This document shows positions 1 through 6,918 of a stretch of DNA of 8,254 bases, piece by piece (within the stretch, counting starts at the first letter, position 1; each line of letters begins with the position of its first letter). The stretch lies in assembly GCA_012513425.1 (NCBI GenBank), contig JAAZCF010000092.1:1-8254 (forward strand), in the 5' to 3' direction. Source of the stretch: Bacteroidales bacterium. GTDB taxonomy: Bacteria > Bacteroidota > Bacteroidia > Bacteroidales > UBA932. A model generated the notes under the pieces. The model had not been told where the DNA came from. It searched no databases and saw only the letters and a program-made list of their open reading frames with translations. The translations under genes and the position numbers were made by a program.

Positions 1-2
1 CT

Positions 3-410
3 TTCATGCTGACTTATGGCGATGCTGTGGGGAACATAGACATACCTGAATTACTGAGCTTTCATAAATCTCATGGTCGCATTGGCACAATTTCTGTGTA
101 CAACTTCGGTCAAAACAAGGGTGTGCTGGATATTAGTAAAAGTGGCGAAGTAAATGCTTTTAGAGAAAAATCCGATGCAGATGGAGATATGATCAACATC
201 GGCTATATGGTGTTTCAACCTCAGATATTTGATTACATCGAAGGTGACGACACTGTTTTTGAGCAAGGTCCTCTCAACCGCTTGGTATGCGAACAACAAC
301 TGATGGCTCACAACCATTCAGGATTCTGGCAATGTATGGACACTCTTCGCGAAATGCAAAAATTAGAATCATTATGGAGTAGCGGAAATGCTCCATGGAA
401 AATTTGGTAA
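3..410 (+). CDS. rfbF: Glucose-1-phosphate cytidylyltransferase, C-terminal part (5' end outside window)
   Basis: This enzyme makes CDP-glucose from CTP and glucose-1-phosphate, the entry step to CDP-linked deoxysugars for O-antigen or capsule, and acts in the cytosol. The reading frame is open to the window edge, so the gene starts upstream. The visible 135 codons are roughly the second half of a protein that is usually about 257 residues. The first residues read FMLTYGD, the conserved nucleotidyltransferase segment with the metal-binding Asp. Later come EKSDADGDMINIGY (sugar-nucleotide binding loop), a GPLNRL segment, and the family C-terminus with GFWQCMDTLRE and a final NAPWKIW. These match RfbF rather than the dTDP-glucose enzyme RmlA. 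It ends 3 bases before rfbG, so the two are surely co-transcribed. Nothing looks damaged. The family call is very secure. Confidence 0.93.
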   Translation, partial: FMLTYGDAVGNIDIPELLSFHKSHGRIGTISVYNFGQNKGVLDISKSGEVNAFREKSDADGDMINIGYMVFQPQIFDYIEGDDTVFEQGPLNRLVCEQQLMAHNHSGFWQCMDTLREMQKLESLWSSGNAPWKIW

Positions 411-413
411 ATT

Positions 414-1514
414 ATGGCTTTTGCAAATATTTTTCTAGGAAAAAAGGTTTTAGTCACAGGCAACACTGGCTTTAAAGGCTCATGGCTCAGCACATGGCTT
501 CTAAGTTTGGGTGCAGATGTCTATGGCTATTCATTAGACATTCCCACCGACCCTTCTATGTTTGAAGCATTGAAGCTAGTGGGCAAGCTTCATCACCGCT
601 TTGATGACATACGCGACAAAGATGGTTTAGATGGCTTTGTGCAGGAAGTTCGTCCTGATTTCATATTTCATCTGGCTGCCCAGGCCATAGTGTCTACCTC
701 GTATAAAGAGCCTTTTGACACCATTTCCACTAATGTCATGGGTACAGCTTCTGTAATGGAGGCTCTTCGAAACATCTCATGGAAATGTAACTGTGTCATC
801 ATAACGTCCGACAAGGCCTACGACAATGTGGAGTGGATCTGGGGATACAGAGAGAAAGATGCTTTGGGAGGCAAAGATGTTTACTCGGGTTCGAAGGGTG
901 CTGCAGAGCTTGTGATAAAAAGTTATTTTCACTCTTTCATCAAACAGATGCCAAACATCAAGCTTGGCATCGCCAGAGCCGGTAATGTGATTGGTGGTGG
1001 CGACTGGGCGAAAGACAGAATCATTGTCGACTGTGCGAGAGCTTTTAGCAAAGGCAGTTATGTGGAGCTTCGCAGCCCAAGCGCAACCAGACCTTGGCAA
1101 CATGTGTTGGAGCCTTTGAGCGGCTACCTCTGCCTTGCCTGGCATCTTGCCACAGGCACTATCGACAATGGAGAAGCGTTCAACTTCGGGCCGAGAGCCG
1201 AGCAAAGCAAGACAGTCTATGAGCTGAGCAGCGACTTGGCCACTAAATGGGGACTGGATGCTTCTGCGGTAATCAAAGTCACAGACAATATTCCTTTCCA
1301 TGAGGCAAAGCTTCTAAAGCTCAATTGTGACAAAGCTTTGACCTGGCTCAAATGGCATTCTACTTTGCAATACGAGCAGTGCGTAGATATGATTGCCGCC
1401 TGGTATAAAGAGTTCTACAGCAACAAATCTGCAGATATGTTCAACCTGACTGTCTCTCAAATTCAAAAATATTCTGAGTTTGCCAAAAGTCAACAACTTC
1501 CGTGGGCACTATGA
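414..1514 (+). CDS. rfbG: CDP-glucose 4,6-dehydratase
   Basis: It converts CDP-D-glucose to CDP-4-keto-6-deoxy-D-glucose with bound NAD+, the branch point for CDP-6-deoxy and 3,6-dideoxy sugars. The 366-residue product is full length for the family. It is an extended short-chain dehydrogenase. The Rossmann motif is at residues 16-22 (GNTGFKG, followed by SWLS as is typical of RfbG), HLAAQ is near 86-90, the active-site TSDK is at 131-134, and the catalytic YxxxK is Y157/K161 in YSGSKGAAE. RARAGNVIGGGDW-like and RPWQHV segments near 187-230 form the substrate side. The start at 414 lies 3 bases after the rfbF stop, and the GxxGxxG motif then sits at the usual distance from the N-terminus. Its stop overlaps the next start as ATGA, which suggests translational coupling. 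No visible defect. Confidence 0.95.
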   Translation: MAFANIFLGKKVLVTGNTGFKGSWLSTWLLSLGADVYGYSLDIPTDPSMFEALKLVGKLHHRFDDIRDKDGLDGFVQEVRPDFIFHLAAQAIVSTSYKEPFDTISTNVMGTASVMEALRNISWKCNCVIITSDKAYDNVEWIWGYREKDALGGKDVYSGSKGAAELVIKSYFHSFIKQMPNIKLGIARAGNVIGGGDWAKDRIIVDCARAFSKGSYVELRSPSATRPWQHVLEPLSGYLCLAWHLATGTIDNGEAFNFGPRAEQSKTVYELSSDLATKWGLDASAVIKVTDNIPFHEAKLLKLNCDKALTWLKWHSTLQYEQCVDMIAAWYKEFYSNKSADMFNLTVSQIQKYSEFAKSQQLPWAL

Positions 1515-1924
1515 TAGAAGGTGTGTCATTAACTCCTCAAAAGCAGATTCATGTAGAGGGAGGCAATGTGATGCACGGCCTCAAATGCTCCGAAAGCAGT
1601 TATAAAGGCTTTGGTGAAGCATATTTTTCTCAGATTGAGCATCGCTGTGTGAAAGGATGGAAAAGACACAACAAAGTTACTCTCAACATTATCGTGCCGG
1701 TGGGTGCGATAAAGTTTGTGGTATATGATAATGCGTCTTTCGAAGAGTTTGTTCTGGGGCCACAGACTAATTACAGCAGATTGACTATCGCTCCGGGCTT
1801 ATGGATGGCTTTTGCAGGTATTGCTGAAGGCACTTCAGTTCTTTTAGATATTATTTCTCAAGAGCACGACCCTATGGAAGCCGACCACTTGCCAATTGAA
1901 GCCATTCCTTATAAATTCATTTAA
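1511..1924 (+). CDS. RmlC-like cupin, probable CDP-4-keto-6-deoxyhexose 3,5-epimerase
   Basis: This 137-residue protein belongs to the dTDP-4-dehydrorhamnose 3,5-epimerase-like (RmlC-type) cupin family. It is shorter than classic RmlC (about 180). Visible family marks are GWKRH at 49-53, supplying the likely catalytic His53, the strand VTLNIIVPVGAIKFVVYD at 56-73, PGLWMAF at 95-101, and EHDPMEA near 118-124. I infer that it epimerises the 4-keto sugar made by RfbG, because it sits directly between rfbG and a reductase-like SDR. A ketoisomerase role (WxcM/FdtA-like) is less likely, as their RGxHAH signature is absent. I chose the ATG at 1511 because it forms an ATGA overlap with the rfbG stop. 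A GTG at 1502 would add only three residues. The fold is secure; the exact substrate and stereochemistry are not. Confidence 0.82.
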   Translation: MIEGVSLTPQKQIHVEGGNVMHGLKCSESSYKGFGEAYFSQIEHRCVKGWKRHNKVTLNIIVPVGAIKFVVYDNASFEEFVLGPQTNYSRLTIAPGLWMAFAGIAEGTSVLLDIISQEHDPMEADHLPIEAIPYKFI

Positions 1925-1925
1925 A

Positions 1926-2822
1926 ATGAAAGTATTATTAACAGGAATTACTGGCTTTGTGGGGCAAAACCTCATGCCTATGTTGTTGGAGCAATGTCCC
2001 GACAACGAATTTTTGACACTGAATATTGATGTAGATGATGCTGTGAAAAAGTTTCCTTCAGCCCTATATTCCAATTTCAAGCATGTCCATACCACAGACA
2101 TGACTGCCGTAAAAGATTTCAATCCGGACATTATCCTTCATTTGGCAACTATCACCACTTCCTCCAACGACACAGCGATCATTCATCCGATGATTTCTGC
2201 CAACATTGAGTTTGGAGTGCTTTTGCTGGACGTTTTGAAAGACTGCTCCAATTTTAAACTCTTTGTAAACACCGGGTCTTTTGGAGAATTTATGCACGAT
2301 AGTGAATACTATGAGAGCGCATATCTCTACACAGCAACCAAGACAGCCTTTAGGGCTTTTCTTAACTATTATTCAAGCCTGGCTGGTTTCAAATATATTA
2401 CTGGTGTGCCGTATACTGTGTATGGAGGTAATATGACCGTCAAGAGAATTATGGACTACATCATGGAGTCGTTGGACAGCCCTACTCCTATCGGAATGAC
2501 TGCCGGTGAGCAGGTCTTAGATTTTGTGCATGTTAATGATGTGGCTTCTTTTTTCATCTATGTCATCAACAATTTTGAGAAAGCAATGAGCCTTGACAAT
2601 GGAGCAAACATCTACCTTGGCACCGGAAAAGGCACTTCAATCAGGCAACTTGCAGCTTTGATAGAGGCAAGAGAAGGTAAAAAATGCAACATAGCATGGG
2701 GCGAACGCCCTTATCGAGAGCGAGACATCATGTATGCAGTTGCACCAATAGAAAAAAATCTGAAGTTAGGCTGGAAAGCCTCTATTTCCCTTTCCGATTC
2801 ATCAGACCCAGCAAACCATTGA
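1926..2822 (+). CDS. Extended SDR, NAD-dependent epimerase/dehydratase family, probable CDP-sugar 4-ketoreductase; C-terminus replaced
   Basis: A 298-residue extended short-chain dehydrogenase/reductase. The nucleotide-binding motif is at residues 7-13 (GITGFVG), LHLA at 71-74, the active-site Ser in TGS at 116-118, and the catalytic pair Y135/K139 in YTATK. PYTVYG at 162-167 and the DFVHVNDVA segment at 199-207 are typical of the substrate domain. Placed last in an rfbF-rfbG-epimerase series, it probably reduces the 4-keto group to give the final CDP-6-deoxyhexose; 4-epimerisation is an alternative. The ATG at 1926 is one base after the epimerase stop and puts MKVLLTG at the N-terminus; an in-frame ATG at 1896 would lie inside the epimerase gene. 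Family resemblance stops after LGWKASISL (residue 289), where a helix of some 10-20 residues is normally expected. Instead a nine-residue tail (SDSSDPANH) is read from DNA that codes for the opposite-strand gene. Confidence 0.85.
   Translation: MKVLLTGITGFVGQNLMPMLLEQCPDNEFLTLNIDVDDAVKKFPSALYSNFKHVHTTDMTAVKDFNPDIILHLATITTSSNDTAIIHPMISANIEFGVLLLDVLKDCSNFKLFVNTGSFGEFMHDSEYYESAYLYTATKTAFRAFLNYYSSLAGFKYITGVPYTVYGGNMTVKRIMDYIMESLDSPTPIGMTAGEQVLDFVHVNDVASFFIYVINNFEKAMSLDNGANIYLGTGKGTSIRQLAALIEAREGKKCNIAWGERPYRERDIMYAVAPIEKNLKLGWKASISLSDSSDPANH
2782..2822. other. 41-base tail-to-tail coding overlap at the junction of two operons
   Basis: The stop codon of the plus-strand SDR (TGA, 2820-2822) lies inside the minus-strand hydrogenase-like small-subunit gene, whose own stop (TAG on the minus strand, 2784-2782) lies inside the SDR. 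No intergenic space remains for a bidirectional terminator, and I see no obvious hairpin plus T-tract here. The small subunit keeps a normal C-terminus for its family (GLLGLMNRKGK), whereas the SDR tail is not family-like. I therefore read the overlap as a fusion point that cost the SDR its natural end. The overlap itself is directly seen; the history is inference. Confidence 0.8.
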
Positions 2823-3537
2823 TGATTGTCAATGGGTGGGCAGGATTGCCTGCAAGGAACAAATCCACTTTGTGACTATCTATAAAAGAACGGTCAATAT
2901 CTTCTGACTCCGCATACAAACCTCCACTAATAGCATCAGTGCCGCAAAGAGCCACAATCTTTGGCTCCGGCACAGCATCGTAACAAATTTGTGTAGCTCT
3001 TGCCATATTCTTCGTAATCGGACCGGTAATGACGATACCGTCAGCATGACGAGGAGAGGCCACAAACTCAATACCATAGCGGCCCATGTCAAAATTGACA
3101 TTGCTTGTAGCACCCAGCTCCCATTCGCATGAATTATCACCGCCGGCACTCACCTGACGCAGCTTCAATGAGCCTTTGAAAACTTTCGCACACTCAGGCT
3201 TTGGACCAAACTCTATGGGTTTATCTTCTCCTTCTATAACAATAAGGTTTTCCCTGATGGTTGTAGCCATCTTATAATCTTTGGTGAATCTGATTTTTTC
3301 AGGAAATTGCCTTGCGCAAATGCCGCAGAAGCCACATTTTCCCAAGTCAACAAACATTTTGCCATCAAAAGAAATAGCCTTCAAAGGGCAGCAATCCACT
3401 ACTGCCTCATTATCAACAGCAGCTGTGCTTATGACCGGTCTGCCTCTGAATATACCTGGCACCTCAGCTTTTGTAGGGTCAGGAATATATTGTTTCCCTT
3501 GATGGAAAAGAATTGAAAGTGTGTGAAATAATTTCAT
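2782..3537 (-). CDS. Fused ferredoxin-NuoB/HycG-like small subunit of an Ehr-type complex, with degenerate Fe-S sites
   Basis: A 251-residue fusion, last gene of the complex operon. Residues 1-90 resemble HycF/NuoI-type ferredoxins (GIFRGRP at 28-34). Residues 120-251 resemble the HycG/NuoB small subunit, with SPRHADGIVITGPIT at 161-175 and SGG at 204-206. In its relatives this chain carries electrons to the active site next to the membrane. The ferredoxin part keeps only C50 (in CCP) plus C68, C71 and C74; the first motif's three cysteines and the second motif's fourth (now F78) are absent. In the HycG part the four proximal-cluster ligands read D134, C137, D201 and N231 by alignment from memory to HycG (CxxC, GAC, GCP), so that cluster is probably missing. 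The reading frame is intact with no stops. It starts 5 bases after the large-subunit gene and overlaps the convergent SDR by 41 bases. Confidence 0.85.
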   Translation of the reverse strand: MKLFHTLSILFHQGKQYIPDPTKAEVPGIFRGRPVISTAAVDNEAVVDCCPLKAISFDGKMFVDLGKCGFCGICARQFPEKIRFTKDYKMATTIRENLIVIEGEDKPIEFGPKPECAKVFKGSLKLRQVSAGGDNSCEWELGATSNVNFDMGRYGIEFVASPRHADGIVITGPITKNMARATQICYDAVPEPKIVALCGTDAISGGLYAESEDIDRSFIDSHKVDLFLAGNPAHPLTIINGLLGLMNRKGK

Positions 3538-3542
3538 AGTTA

Positions 3543-5003
3543 TTACAAATCATGTCCGCAATATGACAGGTTGAAGCTTTTGTTGCAAATAGGGAAATCT
3601 GAGATTTCGTTATTGCGCACGGCAAGCTCCAAAGCAGTCCAGTTATGAAAAGAAGGATCTTTATATTTATATAGTGCCAAACGGCCCGCTTCATCAGTGA
3701 TTGCCACATGGCAAGCTTCGCCTCTCCAGCCTTCCACCAAGCCCAGCGCAAAGCTGTCAGCTGCAGGTGAATAATTCTCTTTGGCATGACTATATTCATT
3801 ATACGGCCAAGAATCCAACAGGCTGCGTATAATTCCTATCGAGGCCACAACTTCCTCCATTCTTATTTGTGTGCGGGCATACACATCTCCATGATGCTTC
3901 ACCGCTGTGTTTCCAGCCTGATATAGCAGATAAGGATGAGAGCGGCGAATGTCCCTGTAAATCCCTGAAGCTCTGCCAGCCATGCCAACAGCCCCAATGG
4001 CCTCAGCCTGCTCAGTGGTCACAATTCCTGTGCGTTCCAATCTAGACAACACTGACGGAAAGCGACGTATTTTTTGGCTCATCTCGACAAAGTCTTTCTC
4101 AAAAGCCGCCAAAATGACCCTCAAATCAGTAACAAGCTCCAGAGTAAAAGGATATGGAGTCTCGAAAGGCCTCACCGCAGTCTTGCCCAATCTGTTGCCA
4201 CACCATTTCTGTATAAAATTGATGACTGGAGTGCGAAGTCTGCCATATACAGCATTGCCCAATTGATAGGCCACATCTCCACAAATTGCACTCAAATCTC
4301 CTGTGTGAATGGCAATTCTCTCCAATTCACAGGCCAAAGTGCGAGCATACAGCAACTCTTTTCTTGCAGTAAAGCCGCATAGCGACTCCCAAACTCCTGC
4401 AAAAGCCACACTATTGCTGACGGCACTGTCAGCTGCCACAGACTCTGCCAACATAGCTTTCTGGCTGAGCATTAGCTTTTCCACCATTAGCTTTTCAACA
4501 CCCCTGTGCTGATAGCCAAGCATTATCTCCAGATTTAAGATTTTTTCTCCTTTACAAGTAAAGCGAAAATGACCTGGTTCAATAATTCCGGCATGAATAG
4601 GACCCACCCCAACTTCATGGATTTCTTCATCTTCATCGCGATAAAATGGATAGTCATCTGAAGTGGTTCTTAAAGGTTTTGGCCAGCTATGATTCAAGAG
4701 GCTGAGGTCGAAATTTTCTGCAATTTCTCTTTCAAAACGATTACATGCTTCAATTTGGAGAGATTCCAATTTATCATCATTGAGAGAAAAGCCAAAAACC
4801 TCAATAGATGCTGAATCATCATTGGCAATGCACATTATTAAGCGCAGTGCATCATTTTTCTTGTATGCAAAATAGTTCACGCAATGGCAACTTTCAATAG
4901 CCATAAGCTCATGAACCAAAGCAGAAAACTCTGAATAATCCTCAGTTGATGGTATTTGACTAAAAGCAACTGTCTGTAAATTTTTAATAGATAATGGCTT
5001 CAT
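3543..5003 (-). CDS. Fused NuoC-NuoD/HycE-like large subunit of an Ehr-type complex, lacking the NiFe ligands
   Basis: A 486-residue protein, like HycE/HyfG in order. A divergent NuoC-like domain (about 1-115) is followed by a NuoD-like domain that opens with GVGPIHAGIIEPGHFRF (132-148) and LGYQHRGVEKL (162-172). In true group 4 [NiFe] hydrogenases the Ni is held by CxxC after this region and by a C-terminal DPCxxC. Here the first site reads AESVAADSAVSNSVA (186-200), with Ala190 and Ser193 at the Cys positions. The last residues read NLSYCGHDL (478-486), with Ser480 and Gly483. There is no C-terminal extension to be cleaved. NKSFNLSY is, to my memory, typical of Ehr-type relatives. I placed the start at 5003, 1 base after the upstream stop. 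An ATG at 5027 would add eight residues and overlap the upstream gene by 23 bases. Confidence 0.87.
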   Translation of the reverse strand: MKPLSIKNLQTVAFSQIPSTEDYSEFSALVHELMAIESCHCVNYFAYKKNDALRLIMCIANDDSASIEVFGFSLNDDKLESLQIEACNRFEREIAENFDLSLLNHSWPKPLRTTSDDYPFYRDEDEEIHEVGVGPIHAGIIEPGHFRFTCKGEKILNLEIMLGYQHRGVEKLMVEKLMLSQKAMLAESVAADSAVSNSVAFAGVWESLCGFTARKELLYARTLACELERIAIHTGDLSAICGDVAYQLGNAVYGRLRTPVINFIQKWCGNRLGKTAVRPFETPYPFTLELVTDLRVILAAFEKDFVEMSQKIRRFPSVLSRLERTGIVTTEQAEAIGAVGMAGRASGIYRDIRRSHPYLLYQAGNTAVKHHGDVYARTQIRMEEVVASIGIIRSLLDSWPYNEYSHAKENYSPAADSFALGLVEGWRGEACHVAITDEAGRLALYKYKDPSFHNWTALELAVRNNEISDFPICNKSFNLSYCGHDL

Positions 5004-5004
5004 A

Positions 5005-6276
5005 TCAGAATAATAGAGAGGCAGCATCGCCGATTAATGATGATACATACGAAGGATTGAAATATCCAATATAGATAGCAAAAAGAAACAGCACTAATTG
5101 GGTAATATTTTCCACAGCAAAAGACTTGAATCTGTGTTGCTGATAGCTTCTCGGCCTGGGTAAAAAAACAATGGAAATAACAATTTTGCATATAGCCCAG
5201 ATCAACACAGTCAGCAGCAAAGCCACAATAGCCATCATAAGCCAACTACCCTCTGCCAGCATAGCACCAAATAGCTGCAATTCACTCATAAACAATCCGG
5301 ATGGCGGAATTGCGGTAATCGAAAACAAGCCCAACAACAGCACAAGCGCTCCAAAAGGATTAATGTTTAAATAATCACCCATATCCTCAATCATTTTCGA
5401 TTTATAGACTTTGGCCAATTGACCGTAGTGTAAAAACAAACCACTCTTTATAAATGAGTGCATGATGATGTGTAGAAGTGCTGCAATTGTACCCACTCTG
5501 CCAAAGCACAAGCCGATAATGACAATTGCGCTATGCTCTATGCATGAATAGGCCAGCAGCCTCTTGACATTGTGGACCTTGACAATATATGTTGTAGCTA
5601 TGAAGATAGTCAAAACAGCTGCCACCAACATCATAATTCTGGCCCATTGAGCCTCTGAGCTTGCCACCATCACCGCATAGCAACGATATATGCCCACAAA
5701 GCCCAGATTGACCAGCACGCTAGAAAGCATTGCTGATGCAGGGCCGGGAGCATTATCTTTGGCATCAATACCTGCTGTAAACATTGGGAACAAGCCCATT
5801 TTTACGGTAAAGCCTGCAAAAATAAATACATAGCCCATCTTCAGCCAGAATGGATCCATATAAGGAGCGTAAGACATCAAATTGTCATAAGTCAATTCAT
5901 GTAAATCTATTTGAAGCAAAGCCAATCCCCAGAACAAAATGCCTATGAAAATGAATGTTACGCTGATAGCACAGACAAACACATATTTCCAAACGGCCTC
6001 TAAAGCAAGCTCTTCCCTATGATGATAAATGAGCAAGCCTGCAGCAAGGGTGGTAATTTCCGTAAACACCCAAGTCATTGTAATGTGATTGGACATATAG
6101 CCCAAGGCCAAAGCAACAGTCAACATCAACAAGGCAGAAAAGAATATAATCTTGCTACCTCTTTTTGTCTTATAATCTCTGAAATAAATGAAAGAATGAA
6201 TCACTACCGGCACTAAGACTATTGCCAAGACAATCAACATAAGTATTGAAAGAGAATCTAATGTAAAAAAGCTCAT
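5005..6276 (-). CDS. NuoN/HyfF-like antiporter-type membrane subunit
   Basis: A 423-residue very hydrophobic inner-membrane protein of the proton-translocating NuoL/M/N and Mrp antiporter family, closest in style to HyfF (hydrogenase-4 subunit F). The functional charges of the family are in place: Glu73 in WVFTEITTLA; Lys159 in GFTVKMGLFPMFT, followed by APGPASAMLS; Lys238 in VKRLLAYSCIEHSA; His269/His273 and Lys277 in LLHIIMHSFIKSGLF; and Glu332 in PPSGLFMSELQLF. It is shorter than E. coli HyfF but the core is complete. It would form one proton or sodium channel of the membrane arm. It starts 5 bases after the HyfE-like gene, and its TGA ends 1 base before the ATG chosen for the large subunit. 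No defect seen; which ion it carries cannot be read from sequence. Confidence 0.9.
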   Translation of the reverse strand: MSFFTLDSLSILMLIVLAIVLVPVVIHSFIYFRDYKTKRGSKIIFFSALLMLTVALALGYMSNHITMTWVFTEITTLAAGLLIYHHREELALEAVWKYVFVCAISVTFIFIGILFWGLALLQIDLHELTYDNLMSYAPYMDPFWLKMGYVFIFAGFTVKMGLFPMFTAGIDAKDNAPGPASAMLSSVLVNLGFVGIYRCYAVMVASSEAQWARIMMLVAAVLTIFIATTYIVKVHNVKRLLAYSCIEHSAIVIIGLCFGRVGTIAALLHIIMHSFIKSGLFLHYGQLAKVYKSKMIEDMGDYLNINPFGALVLLLGLFSITAIPPSGLFMSELQLFGAMLAEGSWLMMAIVALLLTVLIWAICKIVISIVFLPRPRSYQQHRFKSFAVENITQLVLFLFAIYIGYFNPSYVSSLIGDAASLLF

Positions 6277-6281
6277 GACAG

Positions 6282-6911
6282 TTAATCTTTTAGACTTGTG
6301 AGTGATTCAATATCAGTATCATTGAGTACATCTCCTATTTTGCCGGCGAAAAAGCCCAGCAACAGCACACTGGCAAAAATATCCAGCAACACGGCTAGAT
6401 TCACAAGGAATGGCATTTTGTTACCAACAGCAAGAGTCAAAATGAAAACTCCGTTTTCGATGACCAGGTAACCTATCAGATGTGACAACAATTTTCTGCG
6501 AGAGCATATAAAATAAAGACCGAAGAAAATGGATGAAAACGCTGCAACTATAAAAATATTGTCGACAGGGGCATTATTAACTGCTCCTGCAAGCAAATAA
6601 GTACCTACAATAATTATCATTGTTATGGCCAAAGAAGCAAAATGAGGCAAAAAAGGCTCTGCTTCGCGAGTTATGCGATTCCTATTGATAAGATAATAAA
6701 GGAAGGAAGGCACGGCTATAGACTTGAACAGCAAGGTCTCAACTGCAATCCATATCAAGTTTGCTATAGTAAATTCATTTAGTTGGATGAGCGATAAAGC
6801 AAACAAGAGCAAACCTTGGAACAATAATAACTTCACATAATTCCTCATACGATTGGTAACAGCCAATGAGATAAGAGTAATTATATATAACACTAATATT
6901 ATATCTTTCAT
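6282..6911 (-). CDS. HyfE-like (NuoK/MrpC-related) membrane subunit
   Basis: A 209-residue integral membrane protein matching the hydrogenase-4 component E (HyfE) family in length and layout, with about six or seven predicted membrane spans. The second half is NuoK-like: a buried acidic residue, Glu152, lies in GYLVIENGVFILTL (147-160), followed by LLDIFASVLLLGFF (175-188). The first half carries Glu58 in a membrane segment (IAVETLLFKSIAVPSFLYY). In complex I, NuoK glutamates take part in ion translocation. HyfE proteins are taken to play the same role, linking the antiporter subunits to the NuoH-like subunit. It lies 7 bases after the NuoH-like gene and 5 bases before the antiporter gene. 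The start at 6911 is the only suitable one. The family assignment rests on motifs and position rather than high identity. Confidence 0.85.
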   Translation of the reverse strand: MKDIILVLYIITLISLAVTNRMRNYVKLLLFQGLLLFALSLIQLNEFTIANLIWIAVETLLFKSIAVPSFLYYLINRNRITREAEPFLPHFASLAITMIIIVGTYLLAGAVNNAPVDNIFIVAAFSSIFFGLYFICSRRKLLSHLIGYLVIENGVFILTLAVGNKMPFLVNLAVLLDIFASVLLLGFFAGKIGDVLNDTDIESLTSLKD

Positions 6912-6918
6912 GTCAAGT

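Noticed and set aside
777..1301. A 174-codon open frame on the minus strand inside rfbG
   Set aside because: It is antisense to the conserved dehydratase, has no recognisable domain, and the plus-strand protein has all family motifs.
2700..2900. A bidirectional terminator between the convergent operons
   Set aside because: The genes overlap, and I see no strong inverted repeat followed by a T-run on either strand.
3479..3799. A 106-codon minus-strand frame overlapping the large and small subunit genes
   Set aside because: It is an alternate frame of two well-supported genes with no motif of its own.
2845..4448. Loss of cysteines through sequencing error or pseudogene decay
   Set aside because: The changes are scattered in-frame substitutions at exact ligand positions in two genes. 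Both frames are full length and the flanking motifs are kept.
5004..5027. An earlier ATG (5027) for the large subunit
   Set aside because: It would overlap the antiporter gene by 23 bases for eight extra residues; the ATG at 5003 is coupled to the upstream stop. It is not excluded, only less likely.
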